From: Nocardia iowensis | GTDB taxonomy: Bacteria > Actinomycetota > Actinomycetes > Mycobacteriales > Mycobacteriaceae | Assembly (NCBI RefSeq): GCF_019222765.1 | Contig: NZ_CP078145.1 | Span: forward strand, 5,828,001-5,892,000 | DNA: 64,000 bases | Reading direction: 5' to 3' | Notes under the pieces: model-generated | Database searches by the model: none | The model's input: the letters and a program-made list of their open reading frames with translations, nothing else | Told to the model about the DNA's origin: nothing | Program-made: the position numbers and the translations under genes | Shown here: piece by piece, positions 19,301 through 29,644 of the stretch | Layout of the letters: each line of letters opens with the position of its first letter | How positions within the stretch are numbered: the first letter of the stretch is position 1

Positions 19301-20283
19301 TGGCGTGGCACCCGCCCGGTCGGGGCGCCGAAGCTGTGGCGCCGAGTGGACACGAACCGGACCACATCGGCGATCCAGTCCCGATCGGTTCGCAGGGTGA
19401 GCACCGGCGCGCCGCAACTACGCAAAGCCTGTTCGACCTGTTCCCGGTGCCGCTGCGCGGCGGCCGCGAAATCGGCGCGCAGCGTGGGGGTCACGCTGAA
19501 TTCGCGGGTGCGCCCGGTCTCCGGATCGTGCAGCACGACATCGCCGACGTCGGGCAGCGACAGATCACGCGGGTCGAGCACCTCCACCGCGAGCAGGTCG
19601 TGCCGCGCCGAGATGGCGCGCAGCGAACGCTGCCAGTCGATGTCACCCAGGAAGTCGCTGACGATCACCGCGAGTCCGCGCTTGCGCTGCGGGCGGCGCA
19701 GCGACTCGATGCCGCCGCGTAGATCGCCGCGCACACCGTCGCGGGCATGCGGCGTGGTCGCGATGCTGCGCAACAGCGACTGCGCGTGCACCCGCCCACT
19801 GCGCGCGGGTATCCGAACCAGCTGTTCGCCGGTCGCGACGACCGCGCCGATCCGGTTGCCGCCACCGCTGGTGAGATGGGTGATGGCGGCCGCGGCGGCG
19901 ATCGCGAGATCACGCTTCTGGCAGTACGCGGTGCCGAAGTCGAGGCTCGCCGACAGGTCGACGACCATCCAGGTTTCCAGCTCCCGATCGGCGATCATCT
20001 GCCGCACGTGCGGGTGGGTGGTGCGGGCGGTGACCGACCAATCCATCTGCCGCACATCGTCACCCGGCTGATAGGTGCGCGCCTCCCCCGGCTCGGAGCC
20101 GGGGCCGGGGATCAAACCGAGGTGGTCACCGTGCAGCACGCCGTCGAGCCGGCGACGCACGGTGAGCTCGAGCGTTTTCAGCGCCGCGGTCAGCCGCGGG
20201 TCGGTCAGCTCGCCCGCCTGGAACGACGGCGGAGCGTGGGAAGACCTGGCCACTCGGGGAAGCGGTTCCGGCGCCGCGGTCAC
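19297..20283 (-). CDS. DUF58 protein (Rv1480 counterpart)
   Basis: A 328-residue DUF58 protein. The hallmark segment is YQPGDDVRQMDWSVTARTTHPHVRQ (core DDVRQMDWSVTAR), followed by a VWA-like region with MVVDLSASLDFG as a MIDAS-type motif. In the family it works with a MoxR AAA ATPase and membrane VWA proteins. Both ends overlap neighbours by GTGA: its own GTG start with the moxR stop, and its stop with the VWA start. This tight coupling suggests that the three proteins are made in fixed proportion as one complex. Confidence 0.92.
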   Translation of the reverse strand: MTAAPEPLPRVARSSHAPPSFQAGELTDPRLTAALKTLELTVRRRLDGVLHGDHLGLIPGPGSEPGEARTYQPGDDVRQMDWSVTARTTHPHVRQMIADRELETWMVVDLSASLDFGTAYCQKRDLAIAAAAAITHLTSGGGNRIGAVVATGEQLVRIPARSGRVHAQSLLRSIATTPHARDGVRGDLRGGIESLRRPQRKRGLAVIVSDFLGDIDWQRSLRAISARHDLLAVEVLDPRDLSLPDVGDVVLHDPETGRTREFSVTPTLRADFAAAAQRHREQVEQALRSCGAPVLTLRTDRDWIADVVRFVSTRRHSFGAPTGRVPRQ

Positions 20284-21497
20284 TTGTTCTGGACGTTGCC
20301 GGCGGGCTGGGACTGCTGCCCGTTCGGCGGCTGCGGCACGGGCTGCGGAACGCCCTGTTGCTGCGGATGCTGCGCGGGACCTTGCTGCGGGGCCGAACCC
20401 TGTTGCGGCGCACCGGAGCCGAGGGCGGGCGCGGCGGGTGCACCCGAAGCGACGGCCTGCGGGGCGACCTGCGGCATGCCGACGGTCTGCAGCACCCGCT
20501 TGATCACTTCCTCCGGGCTGATCTCGTCGGCGAGTGCGTCGTAGGACAGCACGAGCCGGTGGCGCAACACATCCGGGATCACCTCGACCACGTCCTGCGG
20601 CACCACGTAATCGCGGCCGCGGATCAACGCGACGGCACGGGCCGCGGCGATGATGCCGAGGCTGGCGCGCGGCGAGGCGCCGTAGGCGATCCAGCTGGCC
20701 ACGTCCTGCATGCCGAAGTCGGCGGGCTTGCGGGTCGCCGCGATCACCCGGACCACGTAGTCGACCAACGCGTGGTGCACGAACACATTGGCAGCAACCT
20801 GCTGCAGCCGGACAACCTGCTCCGGTTCCAGGATGCGCGTCGCCTCCGGCGGGGTGACACCCATCCGGTAGATGATCTCGCGCTCCTCCTCGACCGAGGG
20901 GTAGTCGACGACGACCTTGAACAGGAAGCGGTCGCGCTGCGCCTCGGGCAGCGGGTACACGCCCTCGCTCTCGATCGGGTTCTGGGTCGCCATGACCAGG
21001 AACGGATTCGGCATCGGGTAGGTCTTGCCGCCGATCGAGACGTGCCGTTCGGCCATCACCTCGAGCAGCGCCGACTGCACCTTCGCGGGCGCGCGGTTGA
21101 TCTCGTCGGCGAGCACGAAGTTCGCGACGACCGGGCCGAGCTCGGTGTCGAATTCCTCGCGGCCCTGCCGGTAGATGCGGGTACCGATCAGGTCGGTCGG
21201 CACCAGGTCCGGGGTGAACTGCACCCGGGAGAACGAGCCGCCGACCACCTTGGCGAAGGTCTCGACGGCCAGCGTCTTCGCGATACCCGGCACGCCTTCG
21301 AGCAGCACGTGGCCGCGCGCCAACACACCGACGAGCAGCCGCTCGACCAGTCTGTCCTGGCCGACGATCACCCGCTTGACCTCGTAGATCGCCTTCTCCA
21401 GGGTCTGGACGTCACGCTCCAGGGTGCTCGCCACGGGCGCAGGCGCATCTTTCGCCAAATTCGCCCCGCTCACACCATCTGTCGAAGTCACCAACAT
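20280..21497 (-). CDS. moxR1: MoxR family AAA+ ATPase (MoxR1)
   Basis: A 405-residue AAA+ ATPase. The Walker A motif is LEGVPGIAKTLA, Walker B is FVLADEINRAPAKVQ, and the sensor segment is VMATQNPIESEGVYPLPEAQ (core ATQNPIESEG). The C-terminal lid domain ends near residue 340. The last 65 residues form a proline/glutamine-rich tail, longer than in many MoxR proteins and likely disordered. It corresponds to Rv1479 and is thought to act as a chaperone with the DUF58 and VWA proteins encoded downstream. The ATG at 21497 is preceded by only a weak GCGGGG. It lies 148 bases downstream of the RipA-like gene. Confidence 0.93.
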   Translation of the reverse strand: MLVTSTDGVSGANLAKDAPAPVASTLERDVQTLEKAIYEVKRVIVGQDRLVERLLVGVLARGHVLLEGVPGIAKTLAVETFAKVVGGSFSRVQFTPDLVPTDLIGTRIYRQGREEFDTELGPVVANFVLADEINRAPAKVQSALLEVMAERHVSIGGKTYPMPNPFLVMATQNPIESEGVYPLPEAQRDRFLFKVVVDYPSVEEEREIIYRMGVTPPEATRILEPEQVVRLQQVAANVFVHHALVDYVVRVIAATRKPADFGMQDVASWIAYGASPRASLGIIAAARAVALIRGRDYVVPQDVVEVIPDVLRHRLVLSYDALADEISPEEVIKRVLQTVGMPQVAPQAVASGAPAAPALGSGAPQQGSAPQQGPAQHPQQQGVPQPVPQPPNGQQSQPAGNVQNK

Positions 21498-21645
21498 CCC
21501 CGCTTTCGCCTTGGTCCTGTGCGTGCTGCCACAACTATTCCAGGTAATGGCCGTATGTGCCGCAACCGGACCCGACATGAAGGGAATTCGACGGTTCGGG
21601 TGTCCGGTTGGGCAAGTATGTCGGTTCGGCGGGCATCCGTCAGCG

Positions 21646-23061
21646 TCAGCTGACGATCCGCACCGCGTACGGCATGATGCCGCCTTCACGCACCGCCGAC
21701 ACCCGGACCACCTCACCCGACTGGGGCGCCTCGACCATCTGCCCGCCGCCCAGGTACAGCGCGACGTGCTCACTGCCGTTCGGCCCCCAGAACAGCATGT
21801 CGCCGCGGGCCCGCTCGGCCACCGGCACTCGCGTGCCCGCGTTGTATTGGTACCCGCTGTAGTGCGGCAACGAAACCCCGATTCCGGCAAAGGCATAGAT
21901 CATCAGACCCGAGCAGTCGAAGCCGACCTTGTTGTAGTCGCCGAAGCTGTCGGCGACGCCGCCGTCGCGAATGCCGTAGGTCGGCCCGTTCTCATCCCCG
22001 CCACCCCAGGCGTAGATGACGCCCAACTGGGACATGGCACGGTCGACCACCGTCTCGATCGCCGCGGCGCCGCCGATGGACGGCAAGCTCGGCCGCGGCG
22101 TGCTCTGCCGCGGCGGCGGCGCGTTCTCCAATTGCGTATGCGGGCGTTTACCTTCGCCGAGTTGCCCGGCGCGTCCCTGCGCGTTCTGATCGGCGGCGGC
22201 CCTGGCGGCGGCGGCCGAGGCGGCGGCGCGGGCCGCGGCCTCCTCCGCCTTGCGCTGCTGATCCCAATTCAGGTAGGCCTCGCGCTGGCCCTGTAGTCCC
22301 GCCACGTGCTGGCGCGCGAAATCCAAGCGGCCCTGCGCATCCTGGCGCTCGCGGAGCAGGTTGTCGCGCTGCACCGTCTGCTGGTCCAGCGCGGCCTTGG
22401 CGGCGGCGACCGCGTGCTCGGCGTCGATCTTCTTCTGCTCGGCGGCCGCGGCGGCCGCGTCGGCGTCCGACTTCGCTTGGCGCGCACTGGAATTCTTGTT
22501 GCCCTGGTCGATCTGGGCGCGGCGTAGTCGGTCCAGCACCTGCTGCTGGTTCTTCGACACGAGGGACAGCAACTGGGCCTGGTCGAGGGCGGCGGCCGGG
22601 GTGGCGGCGGCGAGGTAGACGACCATCGAATCGGCGGCCGGGCGGGTGTATGCCTGAGCGGCGAACTGATCGAAGTTGCGCCGCGCCGCGCCGACTCGCG
22701 TTCCGGCGTCGGCCAATTCGCGCTGGGTTTCGACGACGACCGCCGCGGCCGCGTCCGCGGCGTCACGCGCGTTCTGCAGATCGACGAGTGCCTTGTTCAC
22801 TTCCTCGCGCTTGCGGGCGACCTCACTGTCGAGTTGCTGCAACTGCTGGTCCACCACCGCGACCTGATTGATCAGCGCGCCGACCTCGGTCACCCCCGCG
22901 TCGACTTGCGCTCCGGCGTCGGCGAGTTGGCCGTCGCTCGGATTCGGCGGGGCGGGCGGCACCGCGACGGCGGGTCCGGCGAGCACCAGGACGACCGACA
23001 CCAGCAACCCCAGGGCGACCCCCATCGGACGCCGAAGGGCGGCCTCGCCGTTGTTGCGCAT
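21646..23061 (-). CDS. ripA: NlpC/P60 peptidoglycan endopeptidase RipA
   Basis: A 471-residue secreted cell-wall hydrolase that cuts the D-Glu/meso-DAP bond needed for daughter-cell separation. A signal peptide spans about 1-33 (LLVSVVLVLAGPAVAVPP). A long alanine/glutamine coiled-coil domain (about 45-300) follows, then a linker and the NlpC/P60 domain. The catalytic residues fall at Cys383 (FDCSG), His432 (SEHVALYLG) and Glu444, the same numbers as in M. tuberculosis RipA (472 residues). The ATG at 23061 has GGAGG 5 bases upstream. The second endopeptidase, RipB, which follows RipA in M. tuberculosis, is absent here. Confidence 0.94.
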   Translation of the reverse strand: MRNNGEAALRRPMGVALGLLVSVVLVLAGPAVAVPPAPPNPSDGQLADAGAQVDAGVTEVGALINQVAVVDQQLQQLDSEVARKREEVNKALVDLQNARDAADAAAAVVVETQRELADAGTRVGAARRNFDQFAAQAYTRPAADSMVVYLAAATPAAALDQAQLLSLVSKNQQQVLDRLRRAQIDQGNKNSSARQAKSDADAAAAAAEQKKIDAEHAVAAAKAALDQQTVQRDNLLRERQDAQGRLDFARQHVAGLQGQREAYLNWDQQRKAEEAAARAAASAAAARAAADQNAQGRAGQLGEGKRPHTQLENAPPPRQSTPRPSLPSIGGAAAIETVVDRAMSQLGVIYAWGGGDENGPTYGIRDGGVADSFGDYNKVGFDCSGLMIYAFAGIGVSLPHYSGYQYNAGTRVPVAERARGDMLFWGPNGSEHVALYLGGGQMVEAPQSGEVVRVSAVREGGIMPYAVRIVS

Positions 23062-23276
23062 CGCACCTCCCAAGGACCCGACTCCAGCAACACCCCGTAA
23101 GCACCGACCGAACCAGCAAGCACAATGGCCAGCAGATGCCCCTGACAGCACTTCTTCCCCATCAGCAACTACACGACCGTACGACACTTCCGTCACCAAA
23201 GGAACTCCAGCAACAGAATGACAGGCAGGTAATTTGCCCGTTGCCGGTAATTAGCCGGATACCGCAAAGGTTTCCA

Positions 23277-23295
23277 GTCGGTAGAACATACCGAC
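23277..23295 (-). promoter_or_regulatory. Hairpin in the Rv1476-ripA intergenic region
   Basis: GTCGGTA (23277-23283) and TACCGAC (23289-23295) form a perfect 7-base stem with a 5-base loop, 30 bases past the stop of the Rv1476-like gene and about 215 bases before the ripA start. No T tract follows. It could be a terminator/attenuator or part of the ripA leader. Confidence 0.3.
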
Positions 23296-23325
23296 GGTCA
23301 GGAAAAGTAGCTGAGTAGAAACCAG

Positions 23326-23901
23326 CTATGAAGTGGAAGCCCGGTCACCCTCGGTGCCGGAAACCCCCACCGGCGTGGCAGGTTCGGCACGCCGACGCGA
23401 CTTCACGAAGTACAGCCCGACGACCACGGCAGCCGTACCTGCCAGCAACACACTGGCGATCACCGTCCAGGACACGGCCTCCGGCTGCTCCAGCTTGTCC
23501 ACGAAAAGCCGTGCCGACTCGGCGGAATGGCCACCCTTGTACTTCGCCTTGTCCTCGGCCCACTCGAGGCGGACCCGGCTGATCGAGTCGCTGTAGGTGC
23601 CGACCCAGTCGTCGCTCAACACCACGACCGTGCCGTGCTGGGTCTTGCCGACCTCGGTGGCCAGGTCACGTAAGCTCGAGTCGTGGCCTGGATTGCCGGG
23701 AACAACCACGATGCTCAGCGGGATTCCGTGCGCTCTCGCGTCGGCGGCGACTGCCGCCAACTCCGTCTGATCCTTACCACCCACCGTGGCGACGTGATTG
23801 TCGGCCAGATCGGCATTGATGGTGGCGACGGTGTCCTCGGTGATGTTCGGCGGCAGTTCGGCGGCCATGGGCGTGAAAACCGAGGTGTGCGAGACGGTCA
23901 T
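23326..23901 (-). CDS. Rv1476 family membrane protein
   Basis: A 191-residue protein with a soluble N-terminal domain (about 1-140) and one transmembrane helix near residue 145-168, followed by a basic stretch KSRRRAEP. The soluble domain (DLADNHVATVGG, HGIPLSIVVVPGNPGHDSSL, TVVVLSDDWVGTYSD) resembles TPM-type domains in outline. The C-terminal anchor with positive charges after it suggests that the domain is extracytoplasmic. It matches Rv1476 in position, upstream of ripA and divergent from acn. The ATG at 23901 has GGATGGAAG upstream; longer in-frame starts give a Cys/Arg-rich extension without homology features. Confidence 0.85.
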   Translation of the reverse strand: MTVSHTSVFTPMAAELPPNITEDTVATINADLADNHVATVGGKDQTELAAVAADARAHGIPLSIVVVPGNPGHDSSLRDLATEVGKTQHGTVVVLSDDWVGTYSDSISRVRLEWAEDKAKYKGGHSAESARLFVDKLEQPEAVSWTVIASVLLAGTAAVVVGLYFVKSRRRAEPATPVGVSGTEGDRASTS

Positions 23902-24097
23902 CTTCCATCCGGTCTGTCGAGCCGCATCGGCATCCGAAGCGACGTGCATCCAACACTGCAGGCGAGCGCGGGGCTCCCCGGGCTGGCTCCGAATGCACAG
24001 TACGCGACCGCCAGTCGTAGTACGCGCACACGGCACGCGACGCGCCTTGACGCCGAGCGGCACCCGTCCTCGCACCCAGGGTCCCGGCGAGCCCCAC

Positions 24098-24128
24098 TTG
24101 GCTCACAGGACAAGCGTACTGTTAAGGT
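24098..24128 (+). promoter_or_regulatory. acn promoter with AcnR operator
   Basis: The sequence at 24106-24121, CAGGACAAGCGTACTG, fits the AcnR consensus reported for corynebacteria and mycobacteria (CAGNAC-N4-GTACTG). A possible -35 TTGGCT (24098-24103) and -10 TTAAGG/TAAGGT (24122-24128) flank it, so bound AcnR would block polymerase. A leader of roughly 130 bases then runs to the GTG of acn. I see no other gene in 23902-24268. Confidence 0.7.
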
Positions 24129-24133
24129 CGTAG

Positions 24134-27088
<2,955 letters not shown>

Positions 27089-27112
27089 TCACGCACTCGC
27101 CGTACGTCGAGG

Positions 27113-27144
27113 GTCCGCGCACCGCGTTTTCGCGGTGCGCGGAC
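27113..27144 (+). terminator. Perfect hairpin between acn and acnR
   Basis: GTCCGCGCACCGCG (27113-27126) and its exact complement (27131-27144) enclose a TTTT loop: a 14-base perfect stem. It lies 25 bases after the acn stop and 31 bases before acnR. It probably terminates part of the acn transcripts or protects their 3' end, lowering expression of the repressor relative to the enzyme. Confidence 0.7.
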
Positions 27145-27175
27145 TTCGCGCACCTCTTGGAGGAGTCCGCCCGCC

Positions 27176-27742
27176 ATGCCCAAAGTCAGTGACGATCACC
27201 TCGCCGCCCGGCGCAGTCAGATTCTCGACGGGGCGCGGCGCTGCTTTGCCGAATACGGGTACGAGGGTGCCACCGTACGGCGGCTAGAGGAAGAGATCGG
27301 GCTGTCCCGCGGGGCCATCTTCCACCACTTCCGGGACAAGGACGCGCTGTTCCTCGCACTCGCCCAGGAAGACGCAGAACGGATGGCCGACGTGGCGGCC
27401 AACCAGGGCATCGTGCAGGTGATGCGCGACATGCTCGCCCACCCCGAACAATTCAACTGGCTCGGCACCCGGCTGGAAATCGCCCGCCGCCTGCGCACCG
27501 ACCCCGAATTCCGCGCCGGTTGGACCCAACGATCCGCCGAACTCACCGCCGCCACCCTCGCCCGCCTCGAACGCCGCAAGGCCGCGGGCGCCCTGCGCGA
27601 CGACGTCCCCACCGACGTCCTCCTCGGCTACCTCGACTTGGTCCTCGATGGATTGATCGCCCGCATCGCCTCGGGGCACACCAACGAAAACCTCACGGCA
27701 GTGCTGGATCTCGTCGAAGCGTCAGTTCGTCGGCGAGATTAG
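27176..27742 (+). CDS. acnR: TetR family aconitase repressor AcnR
   Basis: A 188-residue TetR regulator. The DNA-binding domain (about 10-60) includes RSQILDGARRCFAEYGYEGATVRRLEEEIGLSRGAIFHHFRDKD, of which LSRGAIFHHFRDKD is the recognition region. By position directly after acn, as with Rv1475c-Rv1474c, and by similarity it is the counterpart of Corynebacterium glutamicum AcnR, which represses acn and responds to citrate-Mg. A matching operator lies upstream of acn. The ATG at 27176 has GGAGGAG upstream. The stop codon overlaps the convergent hypothetical gene by 4 bases. Confidence 0.9.
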   Translation: MPKVSDDHLAARRSQILDGARRCFAEYGYEGATVRRLEEEIGLSRGAIFHHFRDKDALFLALAQEDAERMADVAANQGIVQVMRDMLAHPEQFNWLGTRLEIARRLRTDPEFRAGWTQRSAELTAATLARLERRKAAGALRDDVPTDVLLGYLDLVLDGLIARIASGHTNENLTAVLDLVEASVRRRD

Positions 27743-28158
27743 GCCCGCACCGGGATCCGGCGTTCGGTGTGCGCGGATGCTCCAGCGCCATATACGGACA
27801 GCGTGCATTTGGCGCCCCGTTGCGTCATCCAATCCTGAAGCCTGATCGTAGATTTCCACGCCGCAGAGTCATAGGCGTCCAGGCGGAACGGAGGTTTTGG
27901 GCCAGACCGCAATTCGAGCGTCGCGACGTCGCCCCTGCGCCACTCCCTACCTTCGACCATCAACAGAACCATATCGATTGTCACCCCGGCGTCGCCTGCA
28001 TTGGTGACCCGCGCCCGGACCTCGAGTTTCCTGCCGCGCACGGGTTCCGCCACGACGAACGCCGTCAGCTTCGGCACTCCTGTTCGGGGTCCCCCGAACA
28101 ACATTCTCACGACAGTGGCAGCGAGACTCAGGAAGCCGCTACCCACCCCGTCAGTCAT
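27739..28158 (-). CDS. Hypothetical protein, beta-rich
   Basis: A 139-residue protein I do not recognise. It begins with a short hydrophobic stretch (FLSLAATVVRMLFGG) that could be a membrane-associated helix. The remainder alternates strand-like segments, LTAFVVAEPVRGRKLEVRAR, VTNAGDAGVTIDMVLLMV and TERRIPVRA, in keeping with an immunoglobulin-like or CARDB-like fold. It marks the start of the block that separates acnR from Rv1473A. It converges with acnR, overlapping by 4 bases. No clear partner. The reading frame is plausible from codon bias, but function is unknown. Confidence 0.55.
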   Translation of the reverse strand: MTDGVGSGFLSLAATVVRMLFGGPRTGVPKLTAFVVAEPVRGRKLEVRARVTNAGDAGVTIDMVLLMVEGREWRRGDVATLELRSGPKPPFRLDAYDSAAWKSTIRLQDWMTQRGAKCTLSVYGAGASAHTERRIPVRA

Positions 28159-28293
28159 AGGGAAATGGTCCCACGGTGGGGCGACCGACGGCAGTCCCCC
28201 AGCGAATCCGCTAGCTGAGCCGCGAATCGAACCGCCGGGACTCGATCGTGTCGCGGCGGTCCGGTTCGCTGTGTCCGGGAGGGACAGCGAGAT

Positions 28294-28368
28294 TCAGGCG
28301 CCGGGGCGTTTGCCGTGGTTGGCTTTGTTCTTGCGGCGGGCGCGTTTCTTGTTCGCGCGCTTGGACAT
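28294..28368 (-). CDS. 50S ribosomal protein bL37 (24 residues)
   Basis: A 24-residue, very basic peptide: MSKRANKKRARRKNKANH followed by GKRPGA. Twelve of 24 residues are Lys or Arg. It closely resembles bL37, the tiny ribosomal protein seen bound to 23S rRNA in mycobacterial ribosome structures; I recall that protein ending in KANHGKRPNA, so the C-terminal halves nearly coincide. The start codon lies 27 bases after the stop of the SDR gene on the same strand, and AAAGAAG upstream can serve as ribosome-binding site. It is easily missed in annotation because of its length. Confidence 0.82.
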   Translation of the reverse strand: MSKRANKKRARRKNKANHGKRPGA

Positions 28369-28395
28369 TGGTGGGTCTTCTTTCGTTGGTAGGAG

Positions 28396-29217
28396 TTACG
28401 CGGCGTGCGCTGGCTGGCGACTCCAGGCGGCCAGCCGGGCGCGGGCCCGCGAATTACGCACCAGTGCGGCCGACTTGGCCTGCTCGAGCCCTTCGTAGTA
28501 ACCGCCGTTGACGACCGGTGTCGCCGGATCGCTCAGGATGGCAAGCAGATCGGCGGCCGCATCGCGGGGTGCGCCCACGTGGCTGCGCAGTTGCGGCATG
28601 TCGATTTCGAAATCGGCGGGGCTGACGCTGATGGCGGTCAGCCCGGCGGGCCCGCTCTCGGCGAGTGTGCGGGTGAACATCGTCAACGCCAGCTTGGCCT
28701 GCGCGTACACCGCCATCGGCGTATAGAGGCCGCGGTTTCGATCCATGTCCGAGTAGTCGATATTGCCGCCGACGTGCAATCGCGAGGACACCGAGACCAC
28801 CCGTCCCCGCGCGGCCGCGATCGCGGCGGCCAGCGCCATCGTCAGCCGCTGCGGTGCGAGATAGTTGACCTGGAAGGTCAATTCGTAGCCGTCGGCGGTG
28901 TTCGACCGGCGCTGCGGACCGGGGATAGCCGCGGCGTTGATCAGCGCGTCGAGCGCGGGCACGGTCGCGGTCAGTGTCGCGGCCAGCTCGTCGACTTCGG
29001 ACAGCTTGGTGAAATCGGCGTGCATCATGCGCAGGCGGTTCGGGTCCGCACCGTCCCCGATCAGTCGTTCCAGTGCGGCGTCGGCGAGTTCCTTGTCCTG
29101 GGCGTGCAGGATCACAGTGACACCGTCGGCGGCCAAGCGCTTCGCCGTCGCGTAACCGAGGCTTTCGTCGACGCCGGTCACCAGAACGATCCGGCCGCCG
29201 GACGAGAATTCGGACAT
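28396..29217 (-). CDS. SDR family oxidoreductase
   Basis: A 273-residue short-chain dehydrogenase of the retinol dehydrogenase/WWOX-like type. The cofactor motif VLVTGVDESLGYATA is at about 11-25 and is a variant of TGxxxGxG with the first glycine spacing changed. NAAAIPG is the NAG-like motif, and the active site has Ser (VSVSSRLHVGG) with Tyr and Lys in YAQAKLA. The substrate is unknown. It lies upstream of the bL37 gene in the same direction and may be cotranscribed with it. The upstream 430 bases carry no convincing gene. Confidence 0.85.
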   Translation of the reverse strand: MSEFSSGGRIVLVTGVDESLGYATAKRLAADGVTVILHAQDKELADAALERLIGDGADPNRLRMMHADFTKLSEVDELAATLTATVPALDALINAAAIPGPQRRSNTADGYELTFQVNYLAPQRLTMALAAAIAAARGRVVSVSSRLHVGGNIDYSDMDRNRGLYTPMAVYAQAKLALTMFTRTLAESGPAGLTAISVSPADFEIDMPQLRSHVGAPRDAAADLLAILSDPATPVVNGGYYEGLEQAKSAALVRNSRARARLAAWSRQPAHAA

Positions 29218-29644
29218 AGCTCTCCCATCGAATGAGCGTGCGTCTCGGCTCAGGGTCGCGAAAGACGCACGCGAAGAATGGATCCGCGGTCAGAGGTCGC
29301 GGGGTGATGAACCCGCGCGGCACGGCACGGGCCGTGCACGCGGGTGAAGGTTCCGCGCAAGAACGTGCGCGACATGATGCCGTGCAGCACAAATCGGCTG
29401 CGCGCCTAGTGGATCAGACCGGACTCGGCGGCTCGTCCTCGCTCCCGAAGCCGACACGCTCCAGGGCGGAGGGAAGTTCTGCATCGAGGCACACGGCAAC
29501 ACCGAGCAGTCCGCGCAGCGCGCGACGAAGGCCGGAAGTTGCGGTCATACCGTGATCCAAACCGGTCACCGTGATCAGGGGCAAGTAATCCGCACCCGAT
29601 TTGACGGTTCCTTAGCGCGAGCACATCCCCCGCGGCAGCTGCGC
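29218..29644. other. Gene-poor stretch between SDR and amidohydrolase genes
   Basis: 427 bases without a firm gene. It should hold the promoter of the minus-strand SDR-bL37 unit. The only reading frame I find plausible is a 44-codon minus-strand one at 29414-29548. GATCACGGT occurs twice (in minus-strand sense) just before that frame. No tRNA, mobile element or strong terminator is visible. Confidence 0.5.
29414..29548 (-). CDS. Possible 44-residue small protein
   Basis: A short frame with actinobacterial-like codon use. It begins MTATSGLRRALRGLLGVAVC, an arginine-containing hydrophobic/amphipathic helix, and ends with an acidic and proline-rich tail (GSEDEPPSPV). A weak GGA lies upstream of the ATG. 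No family recognised. It could be spurious; conservation in relatives would be needed to accept it. Confidence 0.25.
   Translation of the reverse strand: MTATSGLRRALRGLLGVAVCLDAELPSALERVGFGSEDEPPSPV

Noticed and set aside
23062..23276. Cyclic-di-AMP (ydaO) riboswitch ahead of ripA
   Set aside because: Such elements occur before some actinobacterial wall hydrolase genes, but the conserved core segments are not recognisable here; a covariance-model search would decide.
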